A DNA stretch of 64,000 bases from positions 3,922,001-3,986,000 of the forward strand of contig NZ_CP150918.1 of NCBI RefSeq assembly GCF_039908635.1, given 5' to 3'. Positions 1-9,541 of the stretch are shown here, in pieces. Below the pieces are notes generated by a model, which searched no databases, was not told the origin of the DNA, and saw only the letters and a program-made list of their open reading frames with translations. This DNA is from Pseudomonas purpurea. GTDB taxonomy: Bacteria; Pseudomonadota; Gammaproteobacteria; Pseudomonadales; Pseudomonadaceae. The translations under genes and the position numbers were made by a program. How positions within the stretch are numbered: position 1 is the stretch's first letter; each line of letters begins with the position of its first letter.

Positions 1-138
1 TGCCAGGTTATGGCCAGCAGCGCTCAAGCGGTCAACGAACACCTGCCCCGAGGTATCGGTTTCCAGCGTGCGCGTGTCGCTGACCGTCAGAACCGCAATG
101 TTGAGCGGTGCGAAAGGTACATCAGCCTTGGCTTTCAT
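1..138 (-). CDS. moaB: MoaB, molybdenum cofactor biosynthesis protein B (N-terminal part)
   Basis: Only the first 46 codons are in the window; the gene runs off the left edge. The visible N-terminus (MKAKADVPFAPLNIAVLTVS, then DTRTLETDTSGQ) is the MoaB/MogA-type start, with the TVSDTR segment that begins the molybdopterin-binding fold. MoaB/MogA proteins adenylylate molybdopterin before metal insertion. It is divergent from mobA, which acts later in the same pathway, and the 81 bp between the start codons probably hold both promoters. The ATG is at 138. The active-site residues lie outside the window, so the assignment rests on the N-terminus and the context. Confidence 0.85.
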   Translation of the reverse strand, partial: MKAKADVPFAPLNIAVLTVSDTRTLETDTSGQVFVDRLSAAGHNLA

Positions 139-219
139 AGGCTCGTCCAGTTGTAGGGGAAACAGCCCGGTGTTATATCACAGCGCCCCCTTTTTTAGCC
201 GCCCTCCGGGAGAAGCCCA

Positions 220-822
220 ATGACCTGTGACACCGTTCTTGCACCGTGCTCCATTCTGCTTCTGGCTGGCGGGCGCGGCCAACGCATGGGCGGTCAGGAT
301 AAAGGCCTGCTGGAGTGGCAAGGCCAGCCGCTGATTGCACACCTGCATCGGCTGACTCGCGGCTTGACCAACGACCTGATCATCTCCTGCAACCGCAATC
401 CGGAACGCTATGCGCCCTATGCCGACCAGTTGGTCCACGATGATGACGGTGACTTCCCGGGCCCTTTGGCCGGTATCCGCGCTGGCCTGGCAGCCGCCCG
501 GCATGGGCATCTGCTGGTACTCCCCTGCGACGTGCCACGCATAGATGCCGATCTGCTCAGCGCCATGCGCGAGACCGCTGACCGGCAACCGGAAAAACCC
601 CTGATGCTGCGTCACGGCGAACACTGGGAGCCTTTGCTCTGTGTCATCCCTGTTGCACTGGCCAGTGCCTTTGAGAAAGCCTGGGCCGAGGGCGAGCGCA
701 GCCCTGGGCGGGTCATGCGAAACCTTGGAGCTAGTGCCCTGCAATGCCCCGAAAATGATCCCCGACTGGCCAATCTGAACACCCCGGAGCTGTTACACCT
801 GCATAACAGCGTGTCAGATTGA
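220..822 (+). CDS. mobA: MobA, molybdenum cofactor guanylyltransferase
   Basis: This protein links GMP to molybdopterin to make the MGD cofactor used by DMSO-reductase-family enzymes. At 200 aa it has the usual length. The nucleotide-binding N-terminus [13 protein letters not shown] (residues 13-25), followed by Asp27 and Lys28, is diagnostic, and [14 protein letters not shown] near residue 77 is the second family motif. The ATG at 220 follows a GGGAGAA ribosome-binding site. It is divergent from moaB, so the two cofactor genes form one locus. Nothing looks anomalous. Confidence 0.95.
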   Translation: MTCDTVLAPCSILLLAGGRGQRMGGQDKGLLEWQGQPLIAHLHRLTRGLTNDLIISCNRNPERYAPYADQLVHDDDGDFPGPLAGIRAGLAAARHGHLLVLPCDVPRIDADLLSAMRETADRQPEKPLMLRHGEHWEPLLCVIPVALASAFEKAWAEGERSPGRVMRNLGASALQCPENDPRLANLNTPELLHLHNSVSD

Positions 823-899
823 CACTAGCCAAGGAACTTGCACGCGATGTATACGTCTCAAGGTCAGTAACCAAAAGTAATCATTTTCGGAGACACACC

Positions 900-1121
900 A
901 TGACTCAACGGACCCTCGCCACTTTCATGCTTGCCCTGGGCCTCGCCACCCTCGCCGGTTGCGCTTCGCCAACGGTGATCACTCTGAATGACGGTCGCGA
1001 AATCCAGTCTGTCGACACCCCAAAATTCGATTCCGAGTCGGGTTTCTATGAATTCGAACAGTTGGATGGCAAGCAAACCCGCATCAACAAAGATCAGGTT
1101 CGCACCGTTAAAGATATGTAA
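900..1121 (+). CDS. YgdI/YgdR-type small lipoprotein
   Basis: A 73-aa lipoprotein. Residues 1-20 form a signal peptide ending in the lipobox LAGC, with Cys21 as the lipidated residue. The mature part (TVITLNDGREIQSVDTPKFD, then ESGFYEFEQLDG) is the small beta-barrel DUF903 fold of YgdI/YgdR lipoproteins. I chose the ATG at 900, preceded by TCGGAGACACACC, because an upstream in-frame ATG at 819 would put 27 non-signal residues before the signal peptide. Function in the family is unknown. A strong hairpin terminator follows directly. Confidence 0.88.
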   Translation: MTQRTLATFMLALGLATLAGCASPTVITLNDGREIQSVDTPKFDSESGFYEFEQLDGKQTRINKDQVRTVKDM

Positions 1122-1138
1122 GCCTGGGCTACACACAT

Positions 1139-1161
1139 AAAGCCCGCCTCGTGCGGGCTTT
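1139..1161. terminator. Bidirectional intrinsic terminator
   Basis: A 9-bp perfect stem, AAAGCCCGC and GCGGGCTTT, with a 5-nt loop lies between the convergent lipoprotein and pseudouridine synthase genes. It has A/T-rich flanks on both sides and can serve both. Confidence 0.85.
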
Positions 1162-1171
1162 ATCGTTTACA

Positions 1172-2063
1172 TCACCACTGCAAAGTGATTTCACTCTCGA
1201 ATTCGCGTTCCTGCCCGGTGACCGGGTCAACAAAACGCAGACCCTGAGCCAGTAGTTTCAGGGGATTGGCGTAATCATCCTCGGCATCCTTCACAACCTC
1301 GGGATAAAACGGGTCATTGCAGATACTCGCTCCCAATGCCGTCATGTGCACCCGCAACTGATGCTTCTTCCCGGTCACGGGGTACAACCCGTAGCGCCAC
1401 AAGTCGCCGCTCTTCTCCCTGACCTCGACAGCCGTCTCGGTATTGCTGACACCAGGACCTTCCTGCATGCGAAAAAACGGTTCGCCATCGATCAATCGGC
1501 TTTTGTGCACCAGAGGAAAGGACAACTGCGGCAAGGCGCGGGCGATGGCTTCATAGCGCTTTTCGATTTGTCGGGTCGGGAACAGTGACTGATAGGCCCG
1601 AACGGCTTTGCGGGTTGGCGGAGAACAACACAAGCCCTGCCGTGTGCCGGTCAATACGGTGCAAAGGCACCAGATGCGGGTTGTCCAGGCGCCGGATCAG
1701 GCGACGCAGTAACGTCTGCTCCACGTACTCACCGGCAGGTGTGACGGGCAGAAAATGGGGTTTGTCCGCCACCACCAGATGCTCATCGGCGTACAGGATC
1801 GTCTCGAGCACGGGAATGGCTTTTTCGTCGGGCACTTCACGAAAGTAGTGAATGCGCAGCCCTTCCTTGTAAGGCAGATCAACCGCTATGGCATGGCCTT
1901 GACCATCAAGAACGCGTCCCCTGGCGATACGGTCCAGCCATTGCGCACGGCTGATGGCACTGAAGTGTGCGCACAGGCAATCGAGCACGGTCGACCACGC
2001 CCCGGGCGGTAGGTAAAGCGTACTGGCCTGGTTCTGTGCGGCAGAAAAAGGGGAAGAAGACAT
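1172..2063 (-). pseudogene. RluA-family RNA pseudouridine synthase, frameshifted
   Basis: The two halves are in different frames but together make one complete RluA-type synthase of about 296 aa. The N-terminal half (ATG at 2063, upstream alternative at 2096) carries the catalytic HRIDR motif, with Asp near residue 138. The C-terminal half continues with YQSLFPTRQIEKRYEAIA and the GKKHQLRVHM motif. The frame breaks at the C run 1597-1599 (coding strand TCGGGCCTATC). Removing one base there gives the continuous SANPQSRSAYQSLFPTRQ. No other defect is visible. The enzyme would isomerise uridine in rRNA or tRNA; the exact target cannot be told. I think the shift is more likely a sequence error than true decay, because six other genes here break at the same motif. 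Confidence 0.85.
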
Positions 2064-2140
2064 TCGAAAACTCTGACGAAAAAAGCAGGCCCGCATTATC
2101 CCGCATGGGGCGAAGTGAACCTAGGAGAGATTCTCCCGAG

Positions 2141-2461
2141 TCATGCCGTCACCAATGCCCGTTGCGAGGCCGCCTCGGTAAATTCCTTCAGCCAGCGCAG
2201 CACATCGACAGCCTCCCAGCGGCCCGGATCATAAAGCGCGTAGAGCAAGCCCTGATAACCCACCACGTCCAGTTGCCGGTGATAGCCTGCGCGCTGGAAC
2301 AACGCTTCGATTTCGGCAAAGCAGGTATTGAAATGCACTTTGTTGAAGGGCGTTTTCCCCTCCGTGACCAGACCATCGAGACGTAATTCGAGGACCGCCT
2401 CACGCACCACCTCGATAGACATCCGGTTCACACTATTTTTCAGTTGTTCGACATTGACCAT
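2141..2461 (-). CDS. Conserved hypothetical protein
   Basis: A 106-aa soluble acidic protein starting MVNVEQLKNSVNRMSIEVVR. It is probably all helical: a leucine-rich N-terminal helix (VVREAVLELRLDGL) is followed by a loop (TEGKTPFNKVHFNTC) and a helix ending in QGLLYALYDPGRWEAVDV. I recall similar conserved Pseudomonas proteins but no assigned function. The composition matches its neighbours. I chose the ATG at 2461 because upstream in-frame codons read through a low-complexity stretch with no ribosome-binding site. It may share a transcript with the glutaredoxin-like gene upstream (250 bp gap). Confidence 0.75.
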   Translation of the reverse strand: MVNVEQLKNSVNRMSIEVVREAVLELRLDGLVTEGKTPFNKVHFNTCFAEIEALFQRAGYHRQLDVVGYQGLLYALYDPGRWEAVDVLRWLKEFTEAASQRALVTA

Positions 2462-2711
2462 GCTGCATCCCTCTCGTTTTATCGTCCGTTTGATGCCTTT
2501 CAGCTGTACCCGCCTTGTCCGACGTCCAGATCGCCTCGACTCACGCCCATTGTCGGCATGAGTAAAGCAGATGGACATCCAGCCCTGAAAAGCAGCCCTC
2601 CGTTCAGGGCCAGGCAAACGCACGCAATCGCTGTATATGCGTACAGTAAACGAATAATCGAAATCACGCCAACGCAGAACGAGGGAAACACGACGGGCGG
2701 GACGGCAGCCC

Positions 2712-2949
2712 TCAGCGCAAGAACGCCACGACCTGCTCGGTATCGAACGGCCAGCCCAGCTCCGCCCCGGTATCGACACGGCGCAAGACCGGAATGCGCA
2801 GGCCATAGGCCTCAAACATAGCTTCACTGTCCGCAATGTCGACCAGTTCCACCAACAAACCATGCTCGACCAGCGGCATGACTTCCGCTTCGGCAAGTTC
2901 ACAGAGGTGGCAACCAAGGGTGCCGAACAATTGGCATTCAGGAGGCATG
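2712..2949 (-). CDS. Glutaredoxin-family (DUF836) thiol protein
   Basis: A small thioredoxin-fold protein of 78 aa. The redox motif is C13-H-L-C16 in TLGCHLCELAEAE, and the cis-Pro segment RIPVLRR lies about 40 residues later, as in the glutaredoxin-like DUF836 family. The C-terminus is WPFDTEQVVAFLR. The ATG at 2949 is preferred; a TTG at 2957 would add three residues. It probably acts as a cytoplasmic thiol-disulfide reductase, but no substrate is known. Confidence 0.82.
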
Positions 2950-3160
2950 ACAATCAAACCAGTAAAGAGAGGGTGATTATTCTAGGCCCGTCATGAAAAG
3001 CCGTCGAGCCAAAGGCCCTGAGGCCCTGGGCAAAGGACGATTCCAACCCGATACGCAAAACCCTGACGTACATCATTCTGCACCCGAGCCATTTGAGCGA
3101 TGCTCGCGGCTTTTTTTGCCTCTACGCTTGCGTGTCTCAAACCCCGAAATGGAGTGTTCC

Positions 3161-5121
3161 GTGTTTGCCAATCTGTTGATCATCCTTGCCTCATCCCTGG
3201 TGGTGATTGCGCTGTTTCGGCGCCTCAAGTTACCCCCTGTGCTGGGCTACCTGTGTGTCGGCCTGCTGGTGGGGCCGACCGCGTTCGATTGGGTGAACGA
3301 CAGCGAAGGCTTGCCGGACCTCGCCGAACTGGGCGTGGTGTTCCTGCTGTTTTCACTGGGCCTGGAATTCTCCCTGTCGAAGATGCTCGCGTTACGCCGT
3401 GTCGTGTTCGGTCTCGGCAGCCTGCAAGTGCTGTGCTCCAGTGTGTTGCTGGGCGGCCTGCTGATGGCGTTTGGCATGCCGATCACAGCAGCGTTGCTGC
3501 TCGGGGCGGGGTTGGCGTTGTCGTCCACGGCGATTGTCAGCAAGGAGTTGACCAGCCTTGGCGAGATTTTCAGCAGCCACGGTCAGAACGCGATTGGCGT
3601 GTTGCTGTTCCAGGACGTCATTGCCGTGTTGCTGCTGACCCTGGTGCCGGTGTTCGCCGGTAACAGCGACCAGGGCCCTGGTACTGGGCATTGCCGATTA
3701 CCCTGGCCAAAACCCTGGTGCTGTTCGCCGGTTTGCTGCTGGCCAGTCGCTGGTTGTTGCCGCGACTGTTCCATGAAGTCGCCGCCTCCCACTCCGCCGA
3801 GTTGTTTGTCCTGCTGGCGCTGGTGATTGTCCTGCTGACCGCGTGGCTGACCCACCTGCTCGGGCTCTCCCCTGCCCTCGGCGCGTTCCTGGCGGGCATG
3901 TTGTTGGGAGAAAGCCATTACCGGCATCAGATCGAAGCCGATATCCGCCCGTTTCGCGACATTCTGCTCGGGCTGTTCTTCGTCAGCATCGGCATGTTGA
4001 TCGACCTGCAATTGTTTGCCAGCCACGGCCTGCTGATCCTCGGCCTGACGCTGACACTGCTGCTGATCAAGGGCTGCGTGGTGGCGGCGCTGGTCAAATG
4101 GCGGGGCAGCGATGGCGAAACCGCCTGGCGCAGCGGCCTCGCACTGGCCCAGGGCGGGGAATTCTGCTTCGCGCTGATGGCCCAGATGCAGCAGAGCCAG
4201 TTGATGCCCACCGAATTGAGCGGCCTGCTGCTGGCCGCAACGTTCTGCTCGATGCTGGTGACGCCGTTGTTGCTGCGCGCTGCGCCACGCATTGCCGCCC
4301 ACCTGCATCGCAAACCCAACGAAGAGGCGAAACTCGACGAAATCACTGCACAAAATGCCGAGTTGCAGGGGCATGTGGTGATCTGTGGCTATGGCCGGGT
4401 GGGTCAGTCCATCGGGCGTTTTCTGCGCCGCGAAGCACAAGGTTTCATTGCGCTGGACGACGACCCGGTGCGGGTCCAGGAGGCGGCCGCGGGCGAAAGC
4501 TGCGTGCACTATGGTGATTCCCGGCGCGGTGAACTGCTCGCGGCCGTGGGCCTTGAGCGCGCGCGGCTGCTGGTCATCGCCGTGGACAAGACCGACATCG
4601 CCATGATCGTGCTCAAGGAGGCGCGGCGGATCAATCCCCACGTGCCGATTCTGGTGCGCACCCGCGACGACAGCCAATTGGCCGAACTCAAAGCGGCCGG
4701 GGCCAATGAAGTGGTGCCCGAGTTGCTGGAGTCGAGCCTGATGCTCGCCTCCCATGCGCTGATCATGCTTGGCCTGCCTGAACCGCAGGTTCAGGAGCGC
4801 GTCAACGAAGTCCGGCACAATCGCTATCGCCTGCTGCATGGTTTTTATCACGGAGCTCAAGCCAATTTGCTGGACAACCGGGGGCAGCCAAAAGTGCTGA
4901 TGCACGCCGTCAACCTGGCGGCAGACGCCCATGCTTGTGGCCTGCACCTCAGTGAGCTGGGACTGGAACAACTGGGTGGCGACGTCCAGTCGATTCAACG
5001 CAACGGCACCGACCTGCCGATGGACAAGCCCGGCCTGTTGCAAGTCGGCGACAAGGTACTGATGTCCGGCACCCTGTCCGCCATCGAGGCCTGCGAGGCA
5101 CGGCTGCTGGCCGGGCAATAA
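3161..5121 (+). pseudogene. KefB/KefC-like cation:proton antiporter (CPA2), frameshifted
   Basis: A glutathione-gated-type K+/H+ antiporter of about 650 aa, split into two frames. The N-terminal half has the first six or so membrane segments of the Na_H_Exchanger fold (FRRLKLPPVLGYLCVGLLVG, then LALSSTAIVSKEL). The second half has the remaining segments, then a TrkA-N (RCK) Rossmann domain with GYGRVGQSIGRFL and a TrkA-C domain. The frame breaks at GGGCCC 3673-3678, where the net change is +2 or -1. The likely start is the GTG at 3161, six bases after GGAG; the ATG at 3149 is an alternative. The family exports K+ during electrophile stress. The rest of the gene is intact, so I suspect a sequence error. 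Confidence 0.87.
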
Positions 5122-5179
5122 CCCCATCGCGACCGCCGGCCCCATGGCGATATCTCTTGGGGGCTGCGGTCGCCGATCA

Positions 5180-6388
5180 TCAATCCTGACTGACCGCTCC
5201 GATCTTGTGAATGGACAAGTCGGCACCGTAATACTCCTCTTCCTGGCTCAGCCGCAGGCCATGGAGGTGCTTGATCGCGCCATACACCCCGAATCCGCCA
5301 GCCAGGGCCACGACGACACCCAGCGCCGTGCCAATCAACTGGCTGATCAGGCTGACGCCACCGAGCCCGCCCAATGCACTCTGGCCGAAAATCCCGCAGG
5401 CAATTCCGCCCCACACACCGCAAATGCCGTGCAACGGCCAGACACCCAGCACGTCGTCGATCTTCCATTGGCTCTGGGCGGCAATAAAACACCACACGAA
5501 CAAGGCACCGGCAATCGCCCCCGTCACCAGCGCGCCGACCGGATGCATCAGATCGGAACCCGCGCAGATCGCCACCAACCCGGCCAGCGGCCCGTTATGC
5601 AGAAAACCCGGATCGTTGCGACCGACAATCAACGCCGCCACCGTGCCACCCACCATCGCCATCAACGAGTTGACCGCCACCAATCCGCTGACGCCTTGCA
5701 GCGTTTGCGCGCTCATCACGTTGAAGCCGAACCAGCCGACGATCAGGATCCATGAACCCAGCGCCAGAAACGGAATGCTCGAAGGCGCGAACGCCACCAG
5801 CCGCCCCTCGCGATAACGACCATTGCGCGGGCCGAGCAACAGCACCGCCGCCAACGCCAGCCAACCGCCCATGGCATGCACCACCACAGAACCCGCAAAA
5901 TCATGGAACCCGGCGCCAAAACGCGCTTGCAGCCAGGCTTGCAAGCCGAAGTTGCCGTTCCAGATCATGCCTTCGAAAAACGGGTAGATGAACGCCACGA
6001 TCAACACCGTTGCGCACAACTGAGGCACAAAGCGGGCGCGCTCGGCGATGCCACCGGAAATGATGGCCGGAATGGCCGCGGCAAAGGTCAGCAGGAAGAA
6101 GAACTTGACCAGCCCATAACCATGGTCCGCGCTGATGACCGCCGCCGGTTGCAGAAAGCTCACCCCATAGGAAATCCAATAGCCTATAAAGAAATAGGCC
6201 AGGGTCGAAACAGCGAAGTCGCTGAGGATTTTCGACAAGGCGTTGACCTGATTTTTTTGTCGGACGGTTCCCACCTCCAGAAAGGCAAAACCGGCATGCA
6301 TGGCCAACACCATGACGGCACCGATGAGGATGAACAGGGTGTTGGAACCATGAACCAGTGTGTCCACAGCACTTTGCAAATTTTCCAT
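5180..6388 (-). CDS. Ammonium transporter (Amt family)
   Basis: A polytopic inner-membrane ammonium channel of about 402 aa. The Amt signature is clear: MHAGFAFLEVGTVRQKN in the first third, NFGLQAW and FHDFAGSVVVHAMGGWLAL in the middle (the Asp and His of the conduction site), and HGICGVWGGIACGIFG late. The usual N-terminal start is MENLQSAVDTLVHG (ATG at 6388), although no good ribosome-binding site precedes it; an in-frame GTG at 6421 and TTG at 6424 are alternatives. No glnK lies beside it, so this is probably a secondary Amt rather than the amtB of the glnK operon. It converges with the antiporter gene. Confidence 0.92.
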   Translation of the reverse strand: MENLQSAVDTLVHGSNTLFILIGAVMVLAMHAGFAFLEVGTVRQKNQVNALSKILSDFAVSTLAYFFIGYWISYGVSFLQPAAVISADHGYGLVKFFFLLTFAAAIPAIISGGIAERARFVPQLCATVLIVAFIYPFFEGMIWNGNFGLQAWLQARFGAGFHDFAGSVVVHAMGGWLALAAVLLLGPRNGRYREGRLVAFAPSSIPFLALGSWILIVGWFGFNVMSAQTLQGVSGLVAVNSLMAMVGGTVAALIVGRNDPGFLHNGPLAGLVAICAGSDLMHPVGALVTGAIAGALFVWCFIAAQSQWKIDDVLGVWPLHGICGVWGGIACGIFGQSALGGLGGVSLISQLIGTALGVVVALAGGFGVYGAIKHLHGLRLSQEEEYYGADLSIHKIGAVSQD

Positions 6389-6711
6389 GGAGAGGGCAGC
6401 CCTTATGGCAATAAAAAGCACCAAAGCAGTTCGCAGGCCTTATGGGCGCACCAGCTTGGCGCCCGCCGCATCAACGGCATGCCTGTCGATGAACCGCTTT
6501 GGCGCAGAACCCGTTGCGAGGCAAATAACCGCACGCAGAATTCCGCAGGTTTGAGGGTTTTGGGTTAAGGTTTCGCGCTACACGCCCGACTTCAGCGCAA
6601 CCACATTCACTGGCGCACCACGGCGTAGCAAAAGCTGTACCAGTCATTTCCACTGAACCTTCGCGCAAGGCTCATACTCGAACGTTTCACCCAGCCAATA
6701 CGGAGATCACC
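6389..6711. other. Divergent intergenic region amt / YqjD-like operon
   Basis: These 323 bp separate two divergent genes. Apart from the sigma-22-like promoter near the right end I see no conserved structure, repeat or small gene. Confidence 0.5.
6655..6682 (+). promoter_or_regulatory. Putative AlgU (sigma-22, RpoE-like) promoter
   Basis: GAACCT at 6655-6660, a 17-bp spacer and TCGAA at 6678-6682 fit the envelope-stress sigma-22 pattern (GAACTT, 16-17 bp, TCnAA). It lies about 30 bp before the YqjD-like start codon. That fits the operon's membrane-stress content, but short matches of this kind occur by chance. Confidence 0.4.
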
Positions 6712-7026
6712 ATGGCCAGCAAAACGGCAAAGACTGCTCAAGAAATCCTGATGGAAGATTTTCAGACACTGGTCAGTGACACCGAACGGCTGTTGGAACA
6801 CACCGCCACACTGGCGGGTGATCAGGCCGATGAACTGCGCAGCCAGATCCACGAAAGCCTGGTGCGTGCCCGCGAAACCCTGCAACTGACCGAAGACTCC
6901 TTGCGTGAACGCGGCAAGGCGGCCGTCACCGCCACCGAAGACTATGTACAGGCCAATCCTTGGCAGTCTGTCGGGATCGCGGCCGGTGTCGGCTTCCTGA
7001 TCGGCCTGCTGGCGACGCGGCGCTGA
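6712..7026 (+). CDS. YqjD/ElaB-family (DUF883) membrane-anchored protein
   Basis: A 104-aa protein with a long amphipathic coiled-coil region (residues about 10-80, rich in Glu, Arg and Leu) and a C-terminal glycine-rich membrane anchor, SVGIAAGVGFLIGLLATRR. This is the DUF883 plan. In E. coli the related YqjD and ElaB are tail-anchored, bind ribosomes and are induced in stationary phase. The start follows GGAGATCACC. It is first in a tight three-gene operon (1-bp gap, then a 4-bp overlap), equivalent to yqjD-yqjE-yqjK. Confidence 0.88.
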   Translation: MASKTAKTAQEILMEDFQTLVSDTERLLEHTATLAGDQADELRSQIHESLVRARETLQLTEDSLRERGKAAVTATEDYVQANPWQSVGIAAGVGFLIGLLATRR

Positions 7027-7027
7027 T

Positions 7028-7411
7028 ATGGCAATCGGTGAATCCGGAACCGGCGGCTCAAGCGAATCGGCGCGGCGCCTGGGTGCTGCGTTCCTGGGCT
7101 TGCTGCACAGCCATGTGGAATTGTTCGGCATCGAGCTGCAAGAACAAAAGGCCCGCACCGTAAGCCTGCTGCTGTTTGCAGGCCTGGCGCTGGTGTTTGC
7201 CCTGCTGTTGCTGGTGGGTTTGTCGGCACTGGTGTTGATTCTGCTGTGGGACACCTATCGACTGACGGGCATTATCGGCTTGTGCGTCTTCTATGCCCTG
7301 GCCGCGTTGTTCTGCGCCCTGCGCTTGAAAGCGGCGATCTTCGATGAGTCATCGCCCTTCCATGGCACCCTGGAAGAGCTGGCCAACGATCGGGAGCGCC
7401 TGCTGCCATGA
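7028..7411 (+). CDS. YqjE-like (DUF1469, phage-holin superfamily) membrane protein
   Basis: 127 aa with two adjacent hydrophobic segments, VSLLLFAGLALVFALLLLVG and the following ALVLILLWDTY/GLCVFYALAALFCAL, typical of YqjE/Actinobacterial holin-X-like proteins. The N-terminus is Ser/Gly rich and cytosolic, followed by a short amphipathic HSHVELFGIELQEQK region. It overlaps the next gene by 4 bp. The molecular function is unknown; co-occurrence with YqjD suggests a role at the inner membrane under stress. It should not be taken as a prophage holin, since no phage genes are near. Confidence 0.82.
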   Translation: MAIGESGTGGSSESARRLGAAFLGLLHSHVELFGIELQEQKARTVSLLLFAGLALVFALLLLVGLSALVLILLWDTYRLTGIIGLCVFYALAALFCALRLKAAIFDESSPFHGTLEELANDRERLLP

Positions 7412-7752
7412 ACCTGCCCGAGATCCCCCAAAACAGCTCCCGACGGGACATGCGCAAGGCTCTGATTCGCTTGCGCATGGAGATGCACCGTCAGGAAATC
7501 CGTCATGAATCCCGGCAATTGCTGCAACCGCTGGAACGCCTGCGCGGCCTTGGCCAAAGTTGGCAGGAAGGTTTCGGCATCAAGCACGCTCCGCTCTGGG
7601 GTGTCGCCGCAGTGACCTTGCTGGGTTTTCTCACCGGCAAGGGCACCAAGGGTGGCGGCATCAGCGGTCTTGCTCGCCTGATTCGCCTGGGCACCAGCCT
7701 GTTGCCGCTGATCAAACTGGCGATGCAAGGTGCGTCACGCAAAAAAGACTAG
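7408..7752 (+). CDS. Hypothetical YqjK-like protein, third gene of the yqjDE-type operon
   Basis: A 114-aa basic protein. The N-terminal half is a charged helix (RRDMRKALIRLRMEMHRQEI), and the second half has two short hydrophobic stretches around GVAAVTLLGFLTGKG and LIRLGTSLLPLIKLAM. It overlaps YqjE by ATGA, so the two are almost certainly translated together. The position matches yqjK in enterobacteria, but sequence similarity is not obvious by eye. Function unknown. Confidence 0.75.
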   Translation: MNLPEIPQNSSRRDMRKALIRLRMEMHRQEIRHESRQLLQPLERLRGLGQSWQEGFGIKHAPLWGVAAVTLLGFLTGKGTKGGGISGLARLIRLGTSLLPLIKLAMQGASRKKD

Positions 7753-7974
7753 CCGACGTCGGTCTGGCTACAGGCTTGCGAAACCCCAAGGTACGAACCT
7801 CTTTGATCGAGGGGTTCGCTCCTGTCCGCCACCCTCAACCCGTATTGCCTGACGGTCGGGCAGTTGAACCTGCTGCCGATCGATATTGATGCGCCAGGGT
7901 CGTGGTGAAGCTTGCAGCCGGTGGCGCGAACCGGGAAGCTAGGGCATCAGTCACCTGACGGAGAGGAACCAGCC

Positions 7975-9303
7975 TTGGATTGGCAAACCCTGCTTACTCG
8001 CGAACGCCTTGGAAAAGCGCTGCACAGCCCACAAGAACTTGGCCGCAGCCCTTTCCACAAAGATCATGACCGCATCATTTTTTCCGGTGCCTTCCGCCGC
8101 CTGGGGCGTAAAACCCAAGTGCATCCGGTCACCAGCAACGACCATATCCACACCCGGCTGACTCACTCGCTGGAAGTCAGCTGCGTGGGCCGCTCGCTGG
8201 GCATGCGCGTGGGCGAAACCATTCGCAACGCCCTGCCCGACTGGTGCGAACCGAGCGATCTGGGCATGGTCGTGCAATCGGCCTGCCTGGCCCACGACAT
8301 CGGTAACCCGCCGTTTGGCCACTCGGGTGAAGACGCCATTCGCCATTGGTTCCAGCAAGCTGCCGGGCGCGGCTGGCTGGACGGGATGAGTGATGTCGAG
8401 CGTCACGATTTTCTGAACTTCGAAGGTAACGCGCAGGGTTTCCGAGTCCTCACGCAACTGGAATATCACCAGTTCGACGGCGGCACCCGCCTGACCTACG
8501 CGACCCTCGGCACGTATTTGAAGTACCCGTGGACAGCACGCCACGCGGACTCGCTGGGTTACAAAAAGCACAAGTTCGGCTGCTATCAAAGCGAGCTGCC
8601 GCTGCTGGAGCAGATCGCTCACAAACTGGGTCTTCCCCAGCTTGAGGAACAGCGCTGGGCGCGTCATCCGCTGGTCTATCTGATGGAAGCCGCCGACGAC
8701 ATCTGCTACGCGCTGATCGACCTCGAAGATGGCCTGGAAATGGACCTGCTCGACTACGCCGAAGTGGAATCGTTGTTGCTCGGGCTGGTGGGCGATGACC
8801 TCCCGGAAACCTACCGCTTGCTGGGCCCAGGTGATTCGCGGCGACGCAAACTGGCGATCCTGCGGGGTAAAGCCATCGAGCATCTGACCAACGCCGCGGC
8901 CCGTGCCTTCGTCGAACAGCAGGACGCACTGCTGGCCGGAACCCTGCAAGGCGACTTGGTCGAGCATATGCACGGTCCGGCCAAGCGCTGCGTGCTGAAC
9001 GCCAAGGACATTGCCCGCAAGAAAATCTTTCAGGACAAGCGCAAGACGCTGCATGAAATCGGCGCCTATACCACCCTGGAAATCCTGCTGAATGCCTTCT
9101 GCGGCGCGGCACTGGAGCAACACGGCGGTGCAACGCCATCGTTCAAGAACCGACGTATCCTGGACCTGTTGGGCAACAACGCACCCGACCCACAAGGTTC
9201 GTTACACAACTCGTTTCTACGGATGATCGACTTCATCGCCGGCATGACCGACAGCTATGCCAGTGAAATGGCGCTGGAATTGACCGGGCGCTCCAGCCGA
9301 TAG
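7975..9303 (+). CDS. dgt: Deoxyguanosinetriphosphate triphosphohydrolase-like protein (Dgt family)
   Basis: An HD-domain dNTPase of 442 aa. The metal-binding HD signature is [18 protein letters not shown] (His of THSLE), then the pair in [19 protein letters not shown], and a third Asp in [19 protein letters not shown]. This is the dNTP triphosphohydrolase type 2 subfamily. The enzymes cleave dNTPs to the nucleoside and triphosphate, tuning the pools. A TTG start at 7975 ([13 protein letters not shown]) is preferred because GAGAGGAACC stands 8 bases upstream; an in-frame ATG would lie 21 codons before it without a good site. A strong terminator follows. Confidence 0.9.
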   Translation: MDWQTLLTRERLGKALHSPQELGRSPFHKDHDRIIFSGAFRRLGRKTQVHPVTSNDHIHTRLTHSLEVSCVGRSLGMRVGETIRNALPDWCEPSDLGMVVQSACLAHDIGNPPFGHSGEDAIRHWFQQAAGRGWLDGMSDVERHDFLNFEGNAQGFRVLTQLEYHQFDGGTRLTYATLGTYLKYPWTARHADSLGYKKHKFGCYQSELPLLEQIAHKLGLPQLEEQRWARHPLVYLMEAADDICYALIDLEDGLEMDLLDYAEVESLLLGLVGDDLPETYRLLGPGDSRRRKLAILRGKAIEHLTNAAARAFVEQQDALLAGTLQGDLVEHMHGPAKRCVLNAKDIARKKIFQDKRKTLHEIGAYTTLEILLNAFCGAALEQHGGATPSFKNRRILDLLGNNAPDPQGSLHNSFLRMIDFIAGMTDSYASEMALELTGRSSR

Positions 9304-9313
9304 CAAAAACAGA

Positions 9314-9345
9314 CCCGCCACAGCAATGTGTTCTGCTGTGGCGGG
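9314..9345 (+). terminator. Hairpin terminator after dgt
   Basis: A perfect 12-bp stem (CCCGCCACAGCA with TGCTGTGGCGGG) has an 8-nt loop, 10 bp after the dgt stop. It is followed by CCGAAAAAACC rather than a long T run, so it may instead stabilise the 3' end. Confidence 0.65.
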
Positions 9346-9541
9346 CCGAAAAAACCTCTAGGCTTGGGGCTGTTTAACGCTTGGAGAATCCCCCTACATC
9401 CCTCACAGAGCAGACTGATCGCCAGCACTGCAATCACACGAAATAATCCAGGGCTGGACACCCGCGCTCGTTAACAGCATGTGGGTACAACGTCGTTAAA
9501 CCAACACCTGCTTTTACTTTCCGTGGAGGCGAGCGTTTTGC

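Noticed and set aside
3583..5226. A 547-codon open frame on the minus strand opposite the antiporter gene
   Set aside because: Its composition (Gln, His, Arg rich) and lack of any domain mark it as a shadow of the plus-strand gene. High-GC genes commonly leave long antisense frames.
7028..7411. Prophage holin
   Set aside because: The protein belongs to a holin-like superfamily but is in a conserved yqjDE-type operon with no phage genes near.
7951..9195. A 414-codon minus-strand frame opposite dgt
   Set aside because: It covers almost exactly the HD-domain gene, has no recognisable motif and has no ribosome-binding site. The Dgt protein is complete on the other strand.
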